From: Helianthus annuus
Lineage: Eukaryota > Streptophyta > Magnoliopsida > Asterales > Asteraceae
NCBI RefSeq assembly: GCF_002127325.2
Contig: NC_035435.2
Location: forward strand, 12,234,289 to 12,298,288
DNA: 64,000 bases
Direction: 5' to 3'
Position 1 is the stretch's first letter, and each line of letters starts with the position of its first letter. A model generated the notes under the pieces. That model had not been told where the DNA came from. It was given only the letters and a program-made list of their open reading frames with translations, and ran no database searches. Positions 15,401 through 27,000 of this stretch are shown here, one piece after another. A program made the translations under genes and the position numbers.

Positions 15401-16041
15401 AGACCCTTGAGATACAACTCAATGCGCTTGATAGGAGGGTCCACCATAGTTGGACACAAGATGGCCAGCTCATTTGACCGTTTAGTATAAGCTTCAATTT
15501 CCGACCCCGTCATTTTCAGATGAAAGAACTCCACCTCTAACTTGTGGATGTCATCACGTGTGCAGTATTCCCGCTTGATAAGTTCATTGAAATCGTTCCA
15601 AGGAGTGGCGTTAGCAGCTGCCAATCCTAAAATCTGAACTTGCGCATTCCACCAAGTCAGCGCAATGCCTTCTAGAGTACCAGTGGCGTACTTCACCCTG
15701 CGATCCACAGGGCATTCACACATCTCAAATACTGACTCGAGCTTTTCAAACCAATGGAGGAGTCCAACTGCTCCTTCAGTGCCACTGAACGTGCTAGGAC
15801 GACAGTCCATGAAATTCTTGAAAGTGCAATCAGGTTGCTGAACGTGTTGACATGTTGTGTATAAAAACAGGACAAGGTTTAACACAAGAATTGGGTTTAG
15901 GAGTGTAGGACCTAAAGATCCTAGAGTGAGTTTGCGACTGCGGGGTATACCTCCTGCTTGTGCGGCTGCAAGTGCCGCAGCAACTTGTTCGTTAATCAGA
16001 GCCGTCAACTGGGCTTGAGTCATGTTAACGCGTCCACTCAT
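12463..16041 (-). CDS. gag-pol polyprotein: gag, protease, RT, RNase H, INT N-part
   Basis: The chosen start at 16041 (MSGRVN) gives a normal gag N-terminus; the frame is open up to 16200. Order: capsid; two zinc knuckles (C-x2-C-x4-H-x4-C, near 15010 and 14900) with Asn/Gln-rich linkers; aspartic protease with DSGADTS (about 14680); reverse transcriptase with [11 protein letters not shown] (about 13660); RNase H; and the integrase zinc region CLTCARVK (about 12545). The first RNase H catalytic aspartate is replaced (YCVAS instead of the YCDAS seen in the host copy), so RNase H should be dead. The frame ends at a TAG at 12463-12465 where the sister copy has Trp; integrase continues beyond it. 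The protein would make virus-like particles and copy element RNA. Confidence 0.9.
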   Translation of the reverse strand: MSGRVNMTQAQLTALINEQVAAALAAAQAGGIPRSRKLTLGSLGPTLLNPILVLNLVLFLYTTCQHVQQPDCTFKNFMDCRPSTFSGTEGAVGLLHWFEKLESVFEMCECPVDRRVKYATGTLEGIALTWWNAQVQILGLAAANATPWNDFNELIKREYCTRDDIHKLEVEFFHLKMTGSEIEAYTKRSNELAILCPTMVDPPIKRIELYLKGLAPEIQSHVTSANLDNIQDIQRLAHRLTDQAVEQNRLPKCISATTTATTSATPATPSDNKRKWDGDSSKGSATVQSQVQQQKTDNYQSPSQQSSGNQGRGVYRGNHPRCNNCNRHHSGQCNKGRCQRCLKMGHEAKDCRSPRPVTQDRQQQQQTQQNQQQGNKGCFHCGAEGHFKRHCPQLNRNQNNNNNNNNQGNGNNNGGNNDGNNGARGRAFVLGQGDARNDPNVVMGKFLLDDFYVTVLFDSGADTSYMSLKVSQMLKRTPTLMNTKHVVELANGKSLEATHIVQGCNLILAGQTFFIDLIPITLGSFDIVIGMDWLSQQQAEILCKEKIVRIPRSGKKPLEVQGDKSGAVVGIISFLKAQKCLRKGHTAILALVTDASMKERKLEDIPVVRDFPQVFPEDLPGLPPHRQVEFQIELAPGAAPIARAPYRLAPTELEELSKQLQELLDKGFIRPSSSPWGAPVLFVKKKDGTFRMCIDYRELNKVTVKNRYPLPRIDDLFDQLQGSIYYSKIDLRSGYHQLRVRDEDVSKTAFRTRYGHYEFLVMPFGITNAPTVFMDLMNRVCKPYLDKFVIVFIDDILIYSKSQEEHEQHLRLILKLLRAEQLYAKFSKCDFWLREVHFLGHVVNKDGIHMDPSKVDSIRNWPAPRTPTEIRQFLGLAGYYRRFIKDFSKIAQPLTLLTQKGVTYRWGSTQETAFQHLKDRLCSAPILSLPEGTDDFVVYCVASIQGLGCVLMQRDKVIAYASRQLKVHERNYTTHDLELGAVVFALKIWRHYLYGTKCTIYTDHRSLEHIFKQKELNMRQRRWVELLNDYECAIKYHPGKANVVADALSRKDTTPRRVRALQLTIQSGLPAQIRDAQEEALKPENVRAEALRGSRQRLERKEDDAYYVTGRIWVPLYGNLRELVMDEAQKSRYSVHPGSDKMYHDLRTTYWWPSMKAHIATYVTKCLTCARVKSEYQKPSGLLQQPKIPQWK

Positions 16042-16336
16042 GATCTTCATATCAAGGGAACATAAGTGAGAGAGGTTCGCGAAAAATGCGATGACAGAAG
16101 AGAGTAAGCACACAAGTGTTCTCAGGCAATAGTGGTTATGTGTATCTAAGCATACCATTAGCAAAGTTCTATATAATCTAGCAAGTAGGCAATAAAACAT
16201 ATACCATATTACCTAGAATGTTGAGTCTTGCACGTGGAGCGAGGCGTCGTTGTGGATCGTTGAGCACTGTACAGGTTATAGTCTGGTTTTAATAAAAACG
16301 TTTTCCCCTTATTAAAACCAAGTTCTCTATAACCAA

Positions 16337-16350
16337 TGGCTCTGATACCA
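16337..16350 (-). promoter_or_regulatory. Primer binding site (tRNA-Met type)
   Basis: The minus strand reads TGGTATCAGAGCCA, complementary to the 3' end of initiator tRNA-Met, three bases inside the LTR edge. Confidence 0.9.
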
Positions 16351-16353
16351 ATC

Positions 16354-18204
16354 TGTCACACCCCCAAAATCCACACGCGGAGGACCACCGCGTGGAGGCG
16401 TGACATGACCAGGATCAAGCCACCAATCATATTGAACATAGCAAGTATTAAATAAAATTCAACCCATCAATATAAAAGGTGGTCAAAACCAAACATAGTT
16501 AAAGTATAGCGGAAGCATAATTGCGAAAACCCAAACATGAGTATAAGTTCATAAAGTGTAAATCTTTAACATGGAACTCAACAGTCCATGTTCCCACAAC
16601 GATCGCGCCTCCCGTGCAAGCTCCATGAGTACCTATTGTCCTACAAGGCATGTAACAGAGAGTCAACAACTAGTTGAGCGAGTTCACAGTAAGCAAGTTC
16701 GTAATAGTAAGTTCGTTGCGTCATCATGCGTCATTAACTAAGTCATTGGTATGTTCATTTAGTGGGGGCTTCCCATGTGTATATGTACTAGACTAGGGGC
16801 AACCATAAGTGTTCTTCTTAACCTAAGAACAGTAGTACGTACGAGGTTTACGTAGGTTTTAGGTAAGTGTCCTTCTTAACTCGAGGACAGTGGTACGCGG
16901 GGGTTTACGTAGGTTTTACGTAAGTTCTCTTCACAACCCGAGGCAGTAGTGAGTATTAGTTTACGTAGGTTTTACGTAAGTGTCCTTCACAACCTGAGGA
17001 CAGTGATAAGTACAAGTATACGTAGGTTTTACGTATGGGTCCTTCGCATCCGAGGATGATGGTAGATAGTCTAGTAACAGTGTAAGTACAAGTAATTGTC
17101 CAATCCCATTCCTTCAAATCCCATTCCCTACCCGCCGGGAATCCCATGCCTTGGTAAGAGTGTGAACTCACCTTGTTTTGCTCGGCAGATACACAGAAAG
17201 GTCAATCAAGCTATAGTGTGGTCAACCATGTCCTAACATAAGCGTACCATACAAGTCTGGTTTGTATTTAGGTAGTGCACGTATGTTTTCAACACACATT
17301 TGCATACACGTATCGATCATGGCTTACATGTATATTCGTGGCAGTTAACAGTACATACATTATATGTTCAACAGTAGGAAATCACGTAACAAACAAAACC
17401 CAACAGTGCGGCCCAATTACCTAGGCCCGTAACAGTGTGCAAGTCCAACAGTATATACGGTTATATGGTCTCGAGTCGAGACTAGAGATCTCGAGTCGAG
17501 ACTAGGCGGTCTCGAGTAGGAGTCTTGGTGTTCTCGAGTCGCAACTAGGAAGGTCTCGACTTATGCATTTATCACTCGAGACTGGATGGTCTCGAGTCGC
17601 AACCAGACCAACAACCGTGGTCTCGAGTCATGCTGTTTGTGTGATGATGATGATGCGTGGTCTCGAGTCGAGACTAGGGGTTCTCGACTCGCAACCTGTG
17701 TCGAGACTGAACGTGTAACAGTTTCCTACTTTGCAGCTCATTGATTCCGTAATATCAGCAAACAACTTTTGGCAGTTTCAATTCAGATCAAACATCAATT
17801 ATCAGTAATCATTCACCCTAATTGTTCTCTACGTATGATCAACAATCAAGCATTCAATTATATCACCCGATTAACCATCTTTGAACATCATCATGCACAA
17901 TTACATGGCCACAAAACTAATCATGCAGATACAATTCTTCACAGCCGATTATAACAACTATTTGATGCGGTGAACAACAAACAAACTTAGACTATCAATC
18001 CGATTATATTTTAGTATATAAACACATATCACCAGAAGTAAGTGTATGGATTCAATCATGTTTACTAGCATGAAACCCTAATCGATCAAATAGCAAACAA
18101 ACAACATCAAAAGCATAACAACAATCAAGAGAACACTAACCTTAAAACCGAATAACTAAACAAATCGAGATGGTGCTTCGGTTGTGATGATTGCCATCGA
18201 ACAG

Positions 18205-18236
<32 letters not shown>

Positions 18237-18668
18237 TTAGGGTTTGGTGTGTGTTGGTGATTTGTAAATTATGAAAATCAAAACTCCTAAATGGGTTAAT
18301 GAACGTGCATAAGAGAAGTGGGCCGAACCCATCAACGGGCTACCCTTGGTCTCGAGTCGACCAAGTGGTTTGCGAGTGGAGTTGGGCCGAGAGAAAGGTG
18401 TGTGTGGCCAGAAATAAAGTGTGCGGCCCATACATGATAACACGTAACATAATAAAACTCATAACATTCAACGCAATCATACACATCAACTAGTCACGTA
18501 ATGCTCATACAAGTTTCAATAAGCATAAAGATAGGTTCTGGAATACGAGTTGTCACATTATCCCCAAGTTGAAAGAAATTTCGTCCTGAAATTTGGTACG
18601 TACTCACTGAGGAAGCTAGTTAAGTTGCATGGTTTTCTTGGTTTTCTTGGTTTTCCTGGGGTGTCACA
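16354..18668 (-). repeat. 5' LTR of the full-length gypsy element
   Basis: 2315 bp, partner of 9039-11338, with the same TACGTA repeats (about 16840-17050), the same GTCTCGAG palindromes (17465-17705) and a longer GA tract near 18205. The outer end carries the 3' tip of the coding sequence and a copy of the false internal TGTGACAAC start (18557), proving that these belong to the LTR. Open frames of about 60-100 codons inside either LTR are not genes. Confidence 0.88.
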
Positions 18669-18673
18669 ATAAG
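18669..18673. repeat. Target site duplication ATAAG, right copy
   Basis: It directly follows the LTR tip GGGGTGTCACA and matches 9034-9038. The 21 bp that follow (18674-18694) are host LTR sequence trapped between two separate insertions. Confidence 0.88.
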
Positions 18674-18694
18674 GATGCAAGTGAAACATGAAAA

Positions 18695-18699
18695 GGTGG
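18695..18699. repeat. Target site duplication GGTGG, left copy
   Basis: It immediately precedes the LTR tip TGTTGAGACAAC and is repeated at 29579-29583 after the other tip GTCATCA. Confidence 0.88.
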
Positions 18700-19320
18700 T
18701 GTTGAGACAACAAAATACAGACCGAGGATAGTAGCAAGGGTGGTTAGGCAGAAGGGTTAAAGGGTTTAACCTTACCTAACGCAGGTCGTGGGGTCCCCCC
18801 ACGTTTGCAAGACGTGGAAGGAGGTTCACTAGTTTATATTTCTTGTTTGAAGATCCAATTCTGAAATATTATTAAGAAAAGGATTGAGGAACAGAAAGAA
18901 TAAGAGTAATGTCAACGTGAATGAGGGACACTTTGAGTGAAGTAAATGTACGATGTGAAGGACCAGAGTTTGAGAGAACAAATCTGATCCGAGATGTCTT
19001 TGTTAATGAATGAAGTGTCATTATATAGGCAAAGACATGTCCCAAAGGAGTATTCATTTGACTAGTGAAACAGCTTGCAGTGAGGGGCTTACCCTTGCGG
19101 GGGTTGAAGCCTTTTGACCCCCGGGTAATAGCGTGTATTCTGTGGACCTGCATTGCTTTTACGGCTGTGGTTGGTGAGACTGTTTGGGGATGTGACTTGT
19201 TCACTGTTCCCGTGTTACTTTACTCCATCTCCTCAGCTTTTTCAAGCGTTGAACCTTTTAACCTTTTAGGTGTTTACATACTTGGTCATTTTATTTGGTC
19301 TCGGGCTACCCCCGTCATCA
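18700..19320 (-). repeat. 3' LTR of the Tat element
   Basis: 621 bp. On its own strand it starts TGATGACGGGGG and ends GTCTCAACA. It differs from 28958-29578 at four positions (near 18871, 18942, 19067 and 19095). The short open frames of about 110 codons seen in both LTR copies are LTR sequence. Confidence 0.92.
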
Positions 19321-19333
19321 GCCCCCCAAGTCA
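19321..19333 (-). promoter_or_regulatory. Polypurine tract of the Tat element
   Basis: The minus strand reads TGACTTGGGGGGC directly upstream of the 3' LTR start TGATGACGGGGG. Confidence 0.65.
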
Positions 19334-19675
19334 GAGGTTTTTGGGAGTAGATCAAAGACTTCTGACTTTCTTAAGCATCTGTTTTATTCCCTGCAGGTTT
19401 CAAGGGTTCAAAGTTTGAAGGATTGGAAGGTTGTCGGCAGTTAATGTTTGAATTTTGAAAATCTGACAACTGATTTGATTGACGTGTAGCAGTTCCTAGG
19501 GTGGCGGTTTTGCAGGGTGTATTGTTTACATTATTGCCCCTATATTAACTTGTTTATATTTTTCTTATTTGTCGTTTCATTATTCCATCCAAGTATTCTT
19601 TGCAAGTCTTCCCCTTTTCTTTCAAGGTTAGTGTTGGTTTCTTTTGCTTTACTTTTTCATAGTTTCTTTGCAAAA

Positions 19676-22425
19676 ATGGGTGCCCTTAAGGATTTAGCAA
19701 AATCCTTTTCCCGGTTAACCCAAGAGGAAGTAGAGTTATTTTGTAAGGAATATGGCATTGGTATTGAGTTTACACCTACTGCTCCTGCGTGTGATGCTTC
19801 GATTGATAAATGCCCAACTGGTTTCATCGCCCTTTATTGTCGTCACTTTGAGTTTTCAAACCTTCGCTATCCATTTTCGCCGTTTGTTTTGAATTTGTTG
19901 GAGTATTACCGGGTCTCTTTTGGTCAGATTCATCCGAAGGGCATGGCTAGGGTTTTACATTTCGAGGTTTTGTGCCGTGCCCTCGGATACGATCCTTCCT
20001 TATTGCTATTTCATCGTTTTTTCCGCTTGGCCAAAAATGGCGATTGGTTTACTTTTGAAGCATCTAAGGTTGATTCCGGCCTTATTTCATCTATGGTTAC
20101 CACACTTGGAACTTGGAAGAATCATTTTTTCTGGGTTTCCGACACTATTGTTCCGTTTAAAACTGTGTGGCGACACCCGGATGCTGTTCTCAATGAACCG
20201 GAACCCCTTGCATCTGATTTGAATGATGCTTTTCTGAAATCTATTCGTGAATGCCCTGCGAGGGTTCGTCCCTTTCCTGAGCATTTGCTGGTTTTATTAG
20301 GGGTTAGTAAGTTGTGGGAAAAAGCTGATCGGGATCCGGTTCTGATGAGAGATGGCACGGGTATGCATTTTTGTTTTCTCCTTTCTTGTATCTTTCTAAT
20401 TTTTGTCTCATGTTCTGTCTGCTTGTTACTTGCAGTTATGTCTGCCTTGGATTTCATCAAAAGTGATGACACTTCGGATGTGGTTTTTGGGGATGTTCCT
20501 GTTGAAAATGTTGTAGTTAAAGGTGCCGAACAAAGGTTTGAAGGTGCTGGGTATGTTAGTGTCTCGAACGTTAAGGGTTTTTCTAAACCTCTTGCCCCCA
20601 AGACTTCGACCCGACGATCTACTCGTCGTCTGAAAGCTGCTCCTCAATCCACTTCTACTGAACCGGTGGAGTTGAGTGATGATGTTGAAGAGTCTGTGGA
20701 TCAAGGTGTTGAGGCGGGTTCTGAAAGGGAGAAGAAGTTAGTTGTTCATGGCAAAAAGGGTTCGGCCAAGAAGGTTGCTGCTACACATGTTCAAGGTTCT
20801 TCGAGTATGGACGTTGAAGGGTTGGATCCTGATGCGGTTTATGTGCCATGTTGGTCGGTAAAGGTTGATGATAGCTTTAAAGATGCTGCTGTTTGTGAAG
20901 AGGCCTTGAGTCATATTGCTCCTCCTTCGGTTCACAAGACTATTTCTGAAATGGATGATGATGTGATGTTGTCCCGGAGGATTCTTAGTACTTGCAACCT
21001 TGCTGCCATGCTTCCTCAGGGCGTTGCTCGTTTTCGCCAAAGGATGCGAGAGTATGAAGAATTTTCCAAGAAGAAAGATAAGATGAAGTCTTCGATGGCA
21101 TCAATGAGAAAGGAGATAAGCAGCTTTGCTGAGAAGGAGGAAGCTTGGTCGAAGAAGGTTGAAGGCTTGTCCAGGCAGCATGAGATTGAGATGGTCGATT
21201 TTAAGAAGAGCTTTGAGGCTGATCGGTTGAAGCTAAAGGCAGACAGGGAGGCTTTGTCTGTTGCCCAGAAAGCCTTTGATGAAGAGAAGGAGAGCCTGAA
21301 GGCTTCAGTTTCTCGTGCAACTAGTGATAACCAGTGGTTGATTGAGCAGGGCTTTCAACAGGTTGTCACTTACCTGCTTCATTCTACCGAGTTTAATTAT
21401 GCTCTTGGTGATGTGTATACAAAGTTGCTAAACTTGGGAAAACACCAAGGTCTCATTGCTGGTTAGAAGTTGCATGCAGCTGGGCATGCTCTGGAAAAGT
21501 CCCCCTTATTTCGTCTCGATGCTTCTGATGTTTTCAAAAGCTCAGTTGAACAGATGGAGTGGCTAACCTATCCTTATGTTCATCAGGTTTCCTCTTGCTT
21601 TGGTAAGCCTTTGTCTGTTTTACAGGATTTGAAATCGGAGGGTCTAAATGAAAAGGTTTGCACTGAGGTCTTGGTAGGGGTGCAAACGAGCCGAGCGGCT
21701 CGCGAGCTACTCGAAATCGGCTCGAGAAAAAGCTCGAAACGAGCCGAGCCTTATCGAGACCGAGCCGAGCTTGAGCCTCAAAACAAAGCTCGTTTGTTTA
21801 TCGAGCCCGAGCTCGAGCCTCACATGTGAAGCTCGTTAGGCTCGTTGAGCCTTATCGAGCCTTAGTGTAAACGAGCCGAGTCGAGCCGAGCTTATTTAAA
21901 CTTGTTTACAAGCCGACCTCGAACCTAGAAATAAGCATATTTAGTAAACGAGCCCGAGCCCGAGCTTTACTTATCGAGCTCGCAAGCCTAAAAAGTCTAT
22001 TATTTATATTATTTTTGTTTATTCTACTAATTAATAGATAATAAACGAGCCGAGCCCGAGCCGAGCTCGAGCTTGATAAAATACAAACGAGCCGAGCTCG
22101 AGCTTTGAAAACAAAGCTCGAATCGAGCCGAGCTCGAGCTCGAGCTCGAGCTCTCATAAATTAATCGAGCTCGAGCTCGAGCCTGGCCGAGCTCGGGCTC
22201 GGCTCGGCTCGTTTGCACCCCTAGGTCTTGGGCTCCCTTTCAAAGAAAAGATCTTATTCCGGAGATAGTGATGATACCCTCTCGAGTCTGCCGGATGTTT
22301 CGAAGGATGTTGGTTTAGAGACCTCAGCGGTTGGTGGTGATGATGGTGCTAAGGCTAAGAAGTCCAAGAAAGCCAAGAAGGTCAAAGGTGAAGGTTCTGG
22401 TGTCTCCAAGCCTTCTGCCATCTGA
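19676..22425 (+). pseudogene. Opposite-strand ORF of the Tat element (Transposase_28-like), interrupted
   Basis: The plus-strand frame starts at ATG 19676 (MGALKDLAKSF); the open frame upstream to 19517 looks noncoding. Residues ~10-230 resemble the domain catalogued as 'putative gypsy type transposon' (PF04195), with motifs like IHPKGMARVLHFE and ALGYDPSLLLFHRFF. A 75-base stretch at 20361-20435 begins GTATGC and ends TTGCAG and would be an in-frame intron; unspliced it encodes an odd hydrophobic run. Then come Ser/Thr- and acid-rich linkers and a C-terminal coiled coil (about 21040-21330) with a Lys-rich tail ending at 22425. Breaks: a TAG at 21464-21466 and a 549-bp MITE at 21675-22223. 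Opposite-strand ORFs between pol and the 3' LTR are known in the Tat lineage; their function is unknown. Confidence 0.8.
21675..22223. mobile_element. hAT-type MITE made of GAGCCGAGC/GCTCGAGC repeats
   Basis: 549 bp with inverted ends (TAGGGGTGCAAACGAGCCGA at the left, its complement at the right) and a perfect 8-bp target duplication GGTCTTGG at 21667-21674 and 22224-22231. An 8-bp duplication with a TAGGGGTG tip is typical of hAT. Nearly the whole body consists of short inverted GAGC/GCTC words, so either strand could fold into a long hairpin. It carries no transposase. Open frames inside (Arg-Ala repeats) are artefacts. Confidence 0.9.
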
Positions 22426-23332
22426 TGATTATTCGTAGCTTTCTTAGCAAAACACTTTATGGTTTGTAATGTTATTTTGAACAATATTAGGTTTCCAGGA
22501 ACCCTTAAGGTTCCTGTTGGTGGTGTGTTGGGCCTGTATGGCCATTTGAACAGTAGTTTAACTTGCAAGTTACTAGAACTTGCTTTAACTTTTATTTGAA
22601 AGTCGTTCATGACTTTCTTTGATATGGTATGATGGTTATTATATTACTTGCGTTGTTGTTTGGTAGGTTTTAACCCTTCAAGCCTTTTGGCTAGTCGTAG
22701 TTGGGTTAGAGCCTTCAACGTTTCAAGCTTGTCGTGTGGGTGGCTTGAAGCCTTGATAGCTTTTGATTTGGTTTGTATGCTTTGCCGATGAATTTTTGCG
22801 TGTATTTTTCCTTGGATAATTTTTTCTTTTTAACATTGTCTTTGTTGAATTTGTGCTATCTTTATGTTTTTTCACCTTAAAGGGATCAGTGCTGCAGACA
22901 CTTAGCCTTGGTATTTTTAACAAAAAGACATAACACCTATCCTCTTTATCATTTCTTTGTGATTTGTTTTACTTCGTAAGCCTGTTTGTTGGTTATGTTT
23001 CTAAGGCTTAAGGGACGATTGTAGGCTGTTCAGACCTGTCTATGAGACAATTTTATTTTCACTCAATGAGTCTCATGGAGTTGTATTGATTTAGGAACTC
23101 ACCCCTTATATAGGTTCATTCAACCCTTGAACCTATTGAGCGATGTGGCCTGGGAGCTCATCCCCTTACATGGCCCTTGCCATGGAGTTTTTTGCTAGGT
23201 TCTCAACCTGATATTAGGATAGAAAGACAAGTTTGATAAAACAACTTCATTCATTCAAGCAATACTTGCTTTTTTAAAAGGTTTTCATAGTGTTGTTCGA
23301 GGTACATTTTGATACAAACCAAACTTTTCTGT
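22426..23332. other. Noncoding spacer inside the Tat element
   Basis: About 900 bases between the end of pol (minus) and the end of the opposite-strand ORF (plus). The two genes converge here, so both transcripts should end in this spacer. T-rich on the plus strand. No ORF or repeat recognised. Confidence 0.6.
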
Positions 23333-23857
23333 CTAAACATGGAATCTTCTCAGGGTTTTGCCGTTCCAATGTCTTAGAAGCCTTTTGCCTTCTGAATCTG
23401 CTAGCTTGTAGGATCCACCCTTGTGTGCTTCGAGGATGGTGTATGGACCTTCCCATTTTGGGCCCAACTTTCCTTGATTTTCCTTTTTGCTAGCTTCATT
23501 GTTTCTGAGGACTAAGTCCCCTGGCTTAAATCGTTCATTCTTAACCTTCTTGTTGTAGTAGGCTTCCATATTTTGCTTGTATTTGGCTTCTTGGATTGCA
23601 GCTTGATCTCGGGCTTCCTCTAGGAGTTGTAAATTCAACATGGTCTCTTGTTGGTTTGTTTCGGGATCCATGTTGACGATTCGTTGGGTTACAACTCCTA
23701 TTTCAGCAGGGATTACAGCCTCGGATCCAAATACCAAGCTATAAGGTGTTTTCTTGTGGCTTGTTTTTTCGGTTGTTCTAATTGCCCATAGGACACTAGG
23801 CAATTCTTCGAGCCAATTGCTTTCGTATCTTCCTAATCTTGTCTTGATGCCTTCCAC
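23333..23857 (-). pseudogene. Tat element integrase, C-terminal part
   Basis: Same frame as the preceding pol, cut off by the TAG at 24032 and a TAA at 23894-23896 that falls just before the conserved SNGQVE motif of the integrase core. It carries the end of the core (SVLWAIRTTEKTSH) and the integrase C-terminal domain (FKPGDLVLRN, then LGPKWEGPY). The stop at 23333 is the natural end of pol. The 174-codon frame is not a separate gene. Confidence 0.88.
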
Positions 23858-24031
23858 TATGCTTTGGTTAGCCCTTTCAACCTGGCCATTTGATTATGGA
23901 TAAGCCATTGAGCTGAAGATCTGGTTGATTCTGTACTCTTTACACCAAAGGCTGAAAGGCTTTTCTGCAAATTGCTTCCCATTGTCGGTGACAATCACTC
24001 CTGGTAGCCCATAGCGGCAGATGATGTTTTC

Positions 24032-27000
24032 CTAAACGAAGTCGATAACCTGTTTCCCTGTGATCTTTGCAAGGGGTTTAACCTCGGGCCATTTGGTGAA
24101 ATAGTCTATTGCTACTAGCAAGAATTTTACTCCTCCTTTGCTTGGAGGGAATGGCCCAACAATGTCCATTCCCCACTTATGGAATGGCCATGCCGAGGTT
24201 ATTGGAACAAGATCATGTTTGGGACTTCTTGGGATTGGAGCATGGATTTGACAAGCATCACATTTCTTCAATTGTTCAGTGGTGTCACGATGCATCGAGG
24301 GCCAGAAATATCCAAGGTTCATGAGTTTTGCAACCACCGACCTAGCTCCAAAATGGGCTCTACATACTCCTTCGTGAATTTCTTTGATCAAATACTTACT
24401 TTGCTCGGGACCAACACATCTTAGCAAGGGGGCAAGGTAACCCTTTTTGTAGAGGGTTTCTCCTTGTAACACATATTGTCTTGCTTTGATTTTAACCCTT
24501 TCGGCTTCTACTTGATCATTGGGTAGTTCACCATTTTGAAGGAATTTTTTGATGGGAGTCATCCAGTTTGGATCTTCCTCGGTGACTACATCTTGGACCT
24601 CCAATTCATCAATCGATGGAGTCTTCAACACTTCAACCAACACCTTTTTGGTGAGGTGGGCAAAGGTGAGGGATGCTAGTTTACTTAAGGCATCAGCCTT
24701 TTTGTTTTGGGACCTTGGAATTTGCTTGATGCTGCATGCTTGGAAGGTGTTCATCAATTCCTTGGATTTTTCTTTATATCTTCTCATATTGGGTTCTTTA
24801 GCAACGTAGCTATCGTTGACTTGGCTTGAGACTAGCAATGAATCTGTGAACACTTCAAGCTTTTGAACTTTCATTTCTTTGGCCAGTCTTAAGCCGGCGA
24901 TCAGTGCCTCGTATTCAGCCTCATTATTGGTGGTCTGAAAATCAAAACGGAGAGCATATGTGAATTCTAACCCTTCAGGGTTGATTAGAACTAACCCAGC
25001 CCCTGACCCTTCAACGCTTGAAGCCCCATCAGTGAATAGCTTCCAGGCCTCAGGGTTGGAGGGTTCAGTGGTTGTGGTGTTTACTTCGTCAATTGTTTGG
25101 CTTGGGATTTCCACAAGGAAGTCGGCCAGAACTTGGGCTTTAATGGCTTTTCGTGGGACATAGGTGATGTTGTGCTCACCTAGTTCCACTGCCCATTTTG
25201 CTAGCCTTCCTGAGTTCTCAGGTTTTTCGAGCACATTTTTCACAGGTTGGTCAGTGACCACTTGTATAGGATGTGCTTGGAAATACCTCCTAAGCCTTCT
25301 AGCTGTTTGAACTAGGGCTAAGGCAAGTTTTTCGATGGGAGGATATTTAGTTTCAGCTAATTTTAAAGTTTTGCTGAAGAAGTAAATGGGTACCTGAGCC
25401 GTGTTTCGTTCGATTGTGAGGACTGCACTTATGGCTTCTTCAGCAACTGATAGATAAACTGATATCAATTCTCCCGTTTCTGGGGCTGCAATGTCTGGCA
25501 AGGAGGCCAGGTGTTGTTTCATCTGGTTGAATGCTTCCTCGGCCTCATTGGTCCATTTGAAATCCTTCTTATCAGAACAATTTTTAAGTGTTTTGTAGAA
25601 GGGTAGGGACCTTTCAGCCAGCTTGGAAGTGAAACGCTTCAGGGCAGCGAGTTTCCCGTTTAAGCTTTCAACCTCTTTTTTGGTTTTTGGTGGCTTGGCT
25701 TCAAGGACAGCCTTTACTTTATTTGGGTTGGCTTTAATGCTTTGTTTTCCGACAATGTGACCCAGGAATTTTCCTTCTTCGAACCCAAACGAGCACTTTT
25801 CAGGGTTAAGTTTCATGTTAACCTTTCTGAGATTTTTGAAAGTTTCTTGGATGTCGTCAAGCATTTGATTCTCTGTCTTGCTTTTGATTACCAAGTCATC
25901 AACATAGGCTTCCATGTTTTTGCCAATTTGGCTTGCAAAAGCTTTGTCCACCAGACGTTGGTAGGTTGCACCGGCATTCTTTAGCCCAAAAGGCATCTTC
26001 TTGTAACAGAAGATTCCTTTATCAGTGTGGAATGTCACCTTTTCTTCATCTTCTTCTTTCATGAGTATTTGGTGATACCCTTTGTAAGCATCAAGAAAGC
26101 ATTTGAAAGGGTAACCGGTGAGCGAGTCAACCTTGAGGTCAATTTCTGGTAGTGGGTAGCAGTTCTTAGGACAAGCTTTGTTGAGATCCTTGAAGTCTAT
26201 GCACATTCTCCAGGAGTTATCAGGTTTTTTGACCATGACCGGGTTTGCAACCCATGATTGGTACTTGACTTCTCGGAGAATGCCAGCTGAGACGAGCTTC
26301 TCAACCTCCTGACAAGCAGCCAGGCTTCTTTCTGGTGCTAAGCTTCTTTTCTTTTGTACAACAGGTTTGACGTCAGGAGGTATCCTCAACTCATGTTCAG
26401 CAATGCTTCGAGGGATTCCTGTCATATCTTCCGGACACCAAGCGAAGACATCGCTGTAATGTGTCAACAACTTTTCCAAATAGGAGAGAGTTTCTTGTGA
26501 AAGGTTTGGGTTGACCCTTATTCTTTGTTCAGGGTACTCAGGGTTTATGATAAGCCTTTGCTTGTCTTCTTCACTTCTGGGACTTTCACCTTCGATCATG
26601 TAGGCCTCTTGGGAGGGTTGAAGAGTTGCTACCCCCCTTTCGGTTGGGAATTTTGTCGTGCCATGCCCAACGGACACTGCCATAAAGAAGGCACATTGCC
26701 CTGGCCTTCCTATGATTACATCATAGTTCGAAGGTATGTTGAGGACTACGAAGGTAAGTGGCTGGATTCTTTTCTTCTGCCCTTCACTGAAGCAAACATC
26801 TAGTGTCAGTTGCCCTAAAGGCTTGAGGGGTATATCGGCGATACCTTTTATGGAGGTTCCAGAGGGTTGAAGCCTTGAACGTTCTTCATTGCTTAAGCGG
26901 TTGAAAAATTTCTCGAACATGATCTCAGTGGTTGCCCCAGTGTCTATGTATGCCCTATGTGTTTCCAACGTTCCAATGGTAGCTTCTACGACGAGAGGGC

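Larger units (their letters stand above)
9039..18668 (-). mobile_element. Full-length Ty3/gypsy chromovirus-type (Tekay/Del-like) element
   Basis: Complete 9630-bp element on the minus strand: 5' LTR 16354-18668, tRNA-Met-type primer site 16337-16350, gag-pol 16041 to 11299, polypurine tract 11339-11351, 3' LTR 9039-11338. It is bounded by perfect 5-bp target duplications ATAAG at 9034-9038 and 18669-18673. Apart from two in-frame stops the coding region is continuous. Lineage is inferred from the two zinc knuckles, RT/INT motifs and the C-terminal chromodomain-like segment. The LTRs differ at a few dozen sites by eye, so this insertion is older than the Tat element beside it. Confidence 0.93.

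Noticed and set aside
19065..19418. Plus-strand 117-codon ORF (and its partner at 29323-29586)
   Set aside because: Entirely or mostly within the Tat LTRs.
21906..22218. Arg-Ala repeat ORFs
   Set aside because: They come from GCTCGAGC repeats of the hAT-type MITE.
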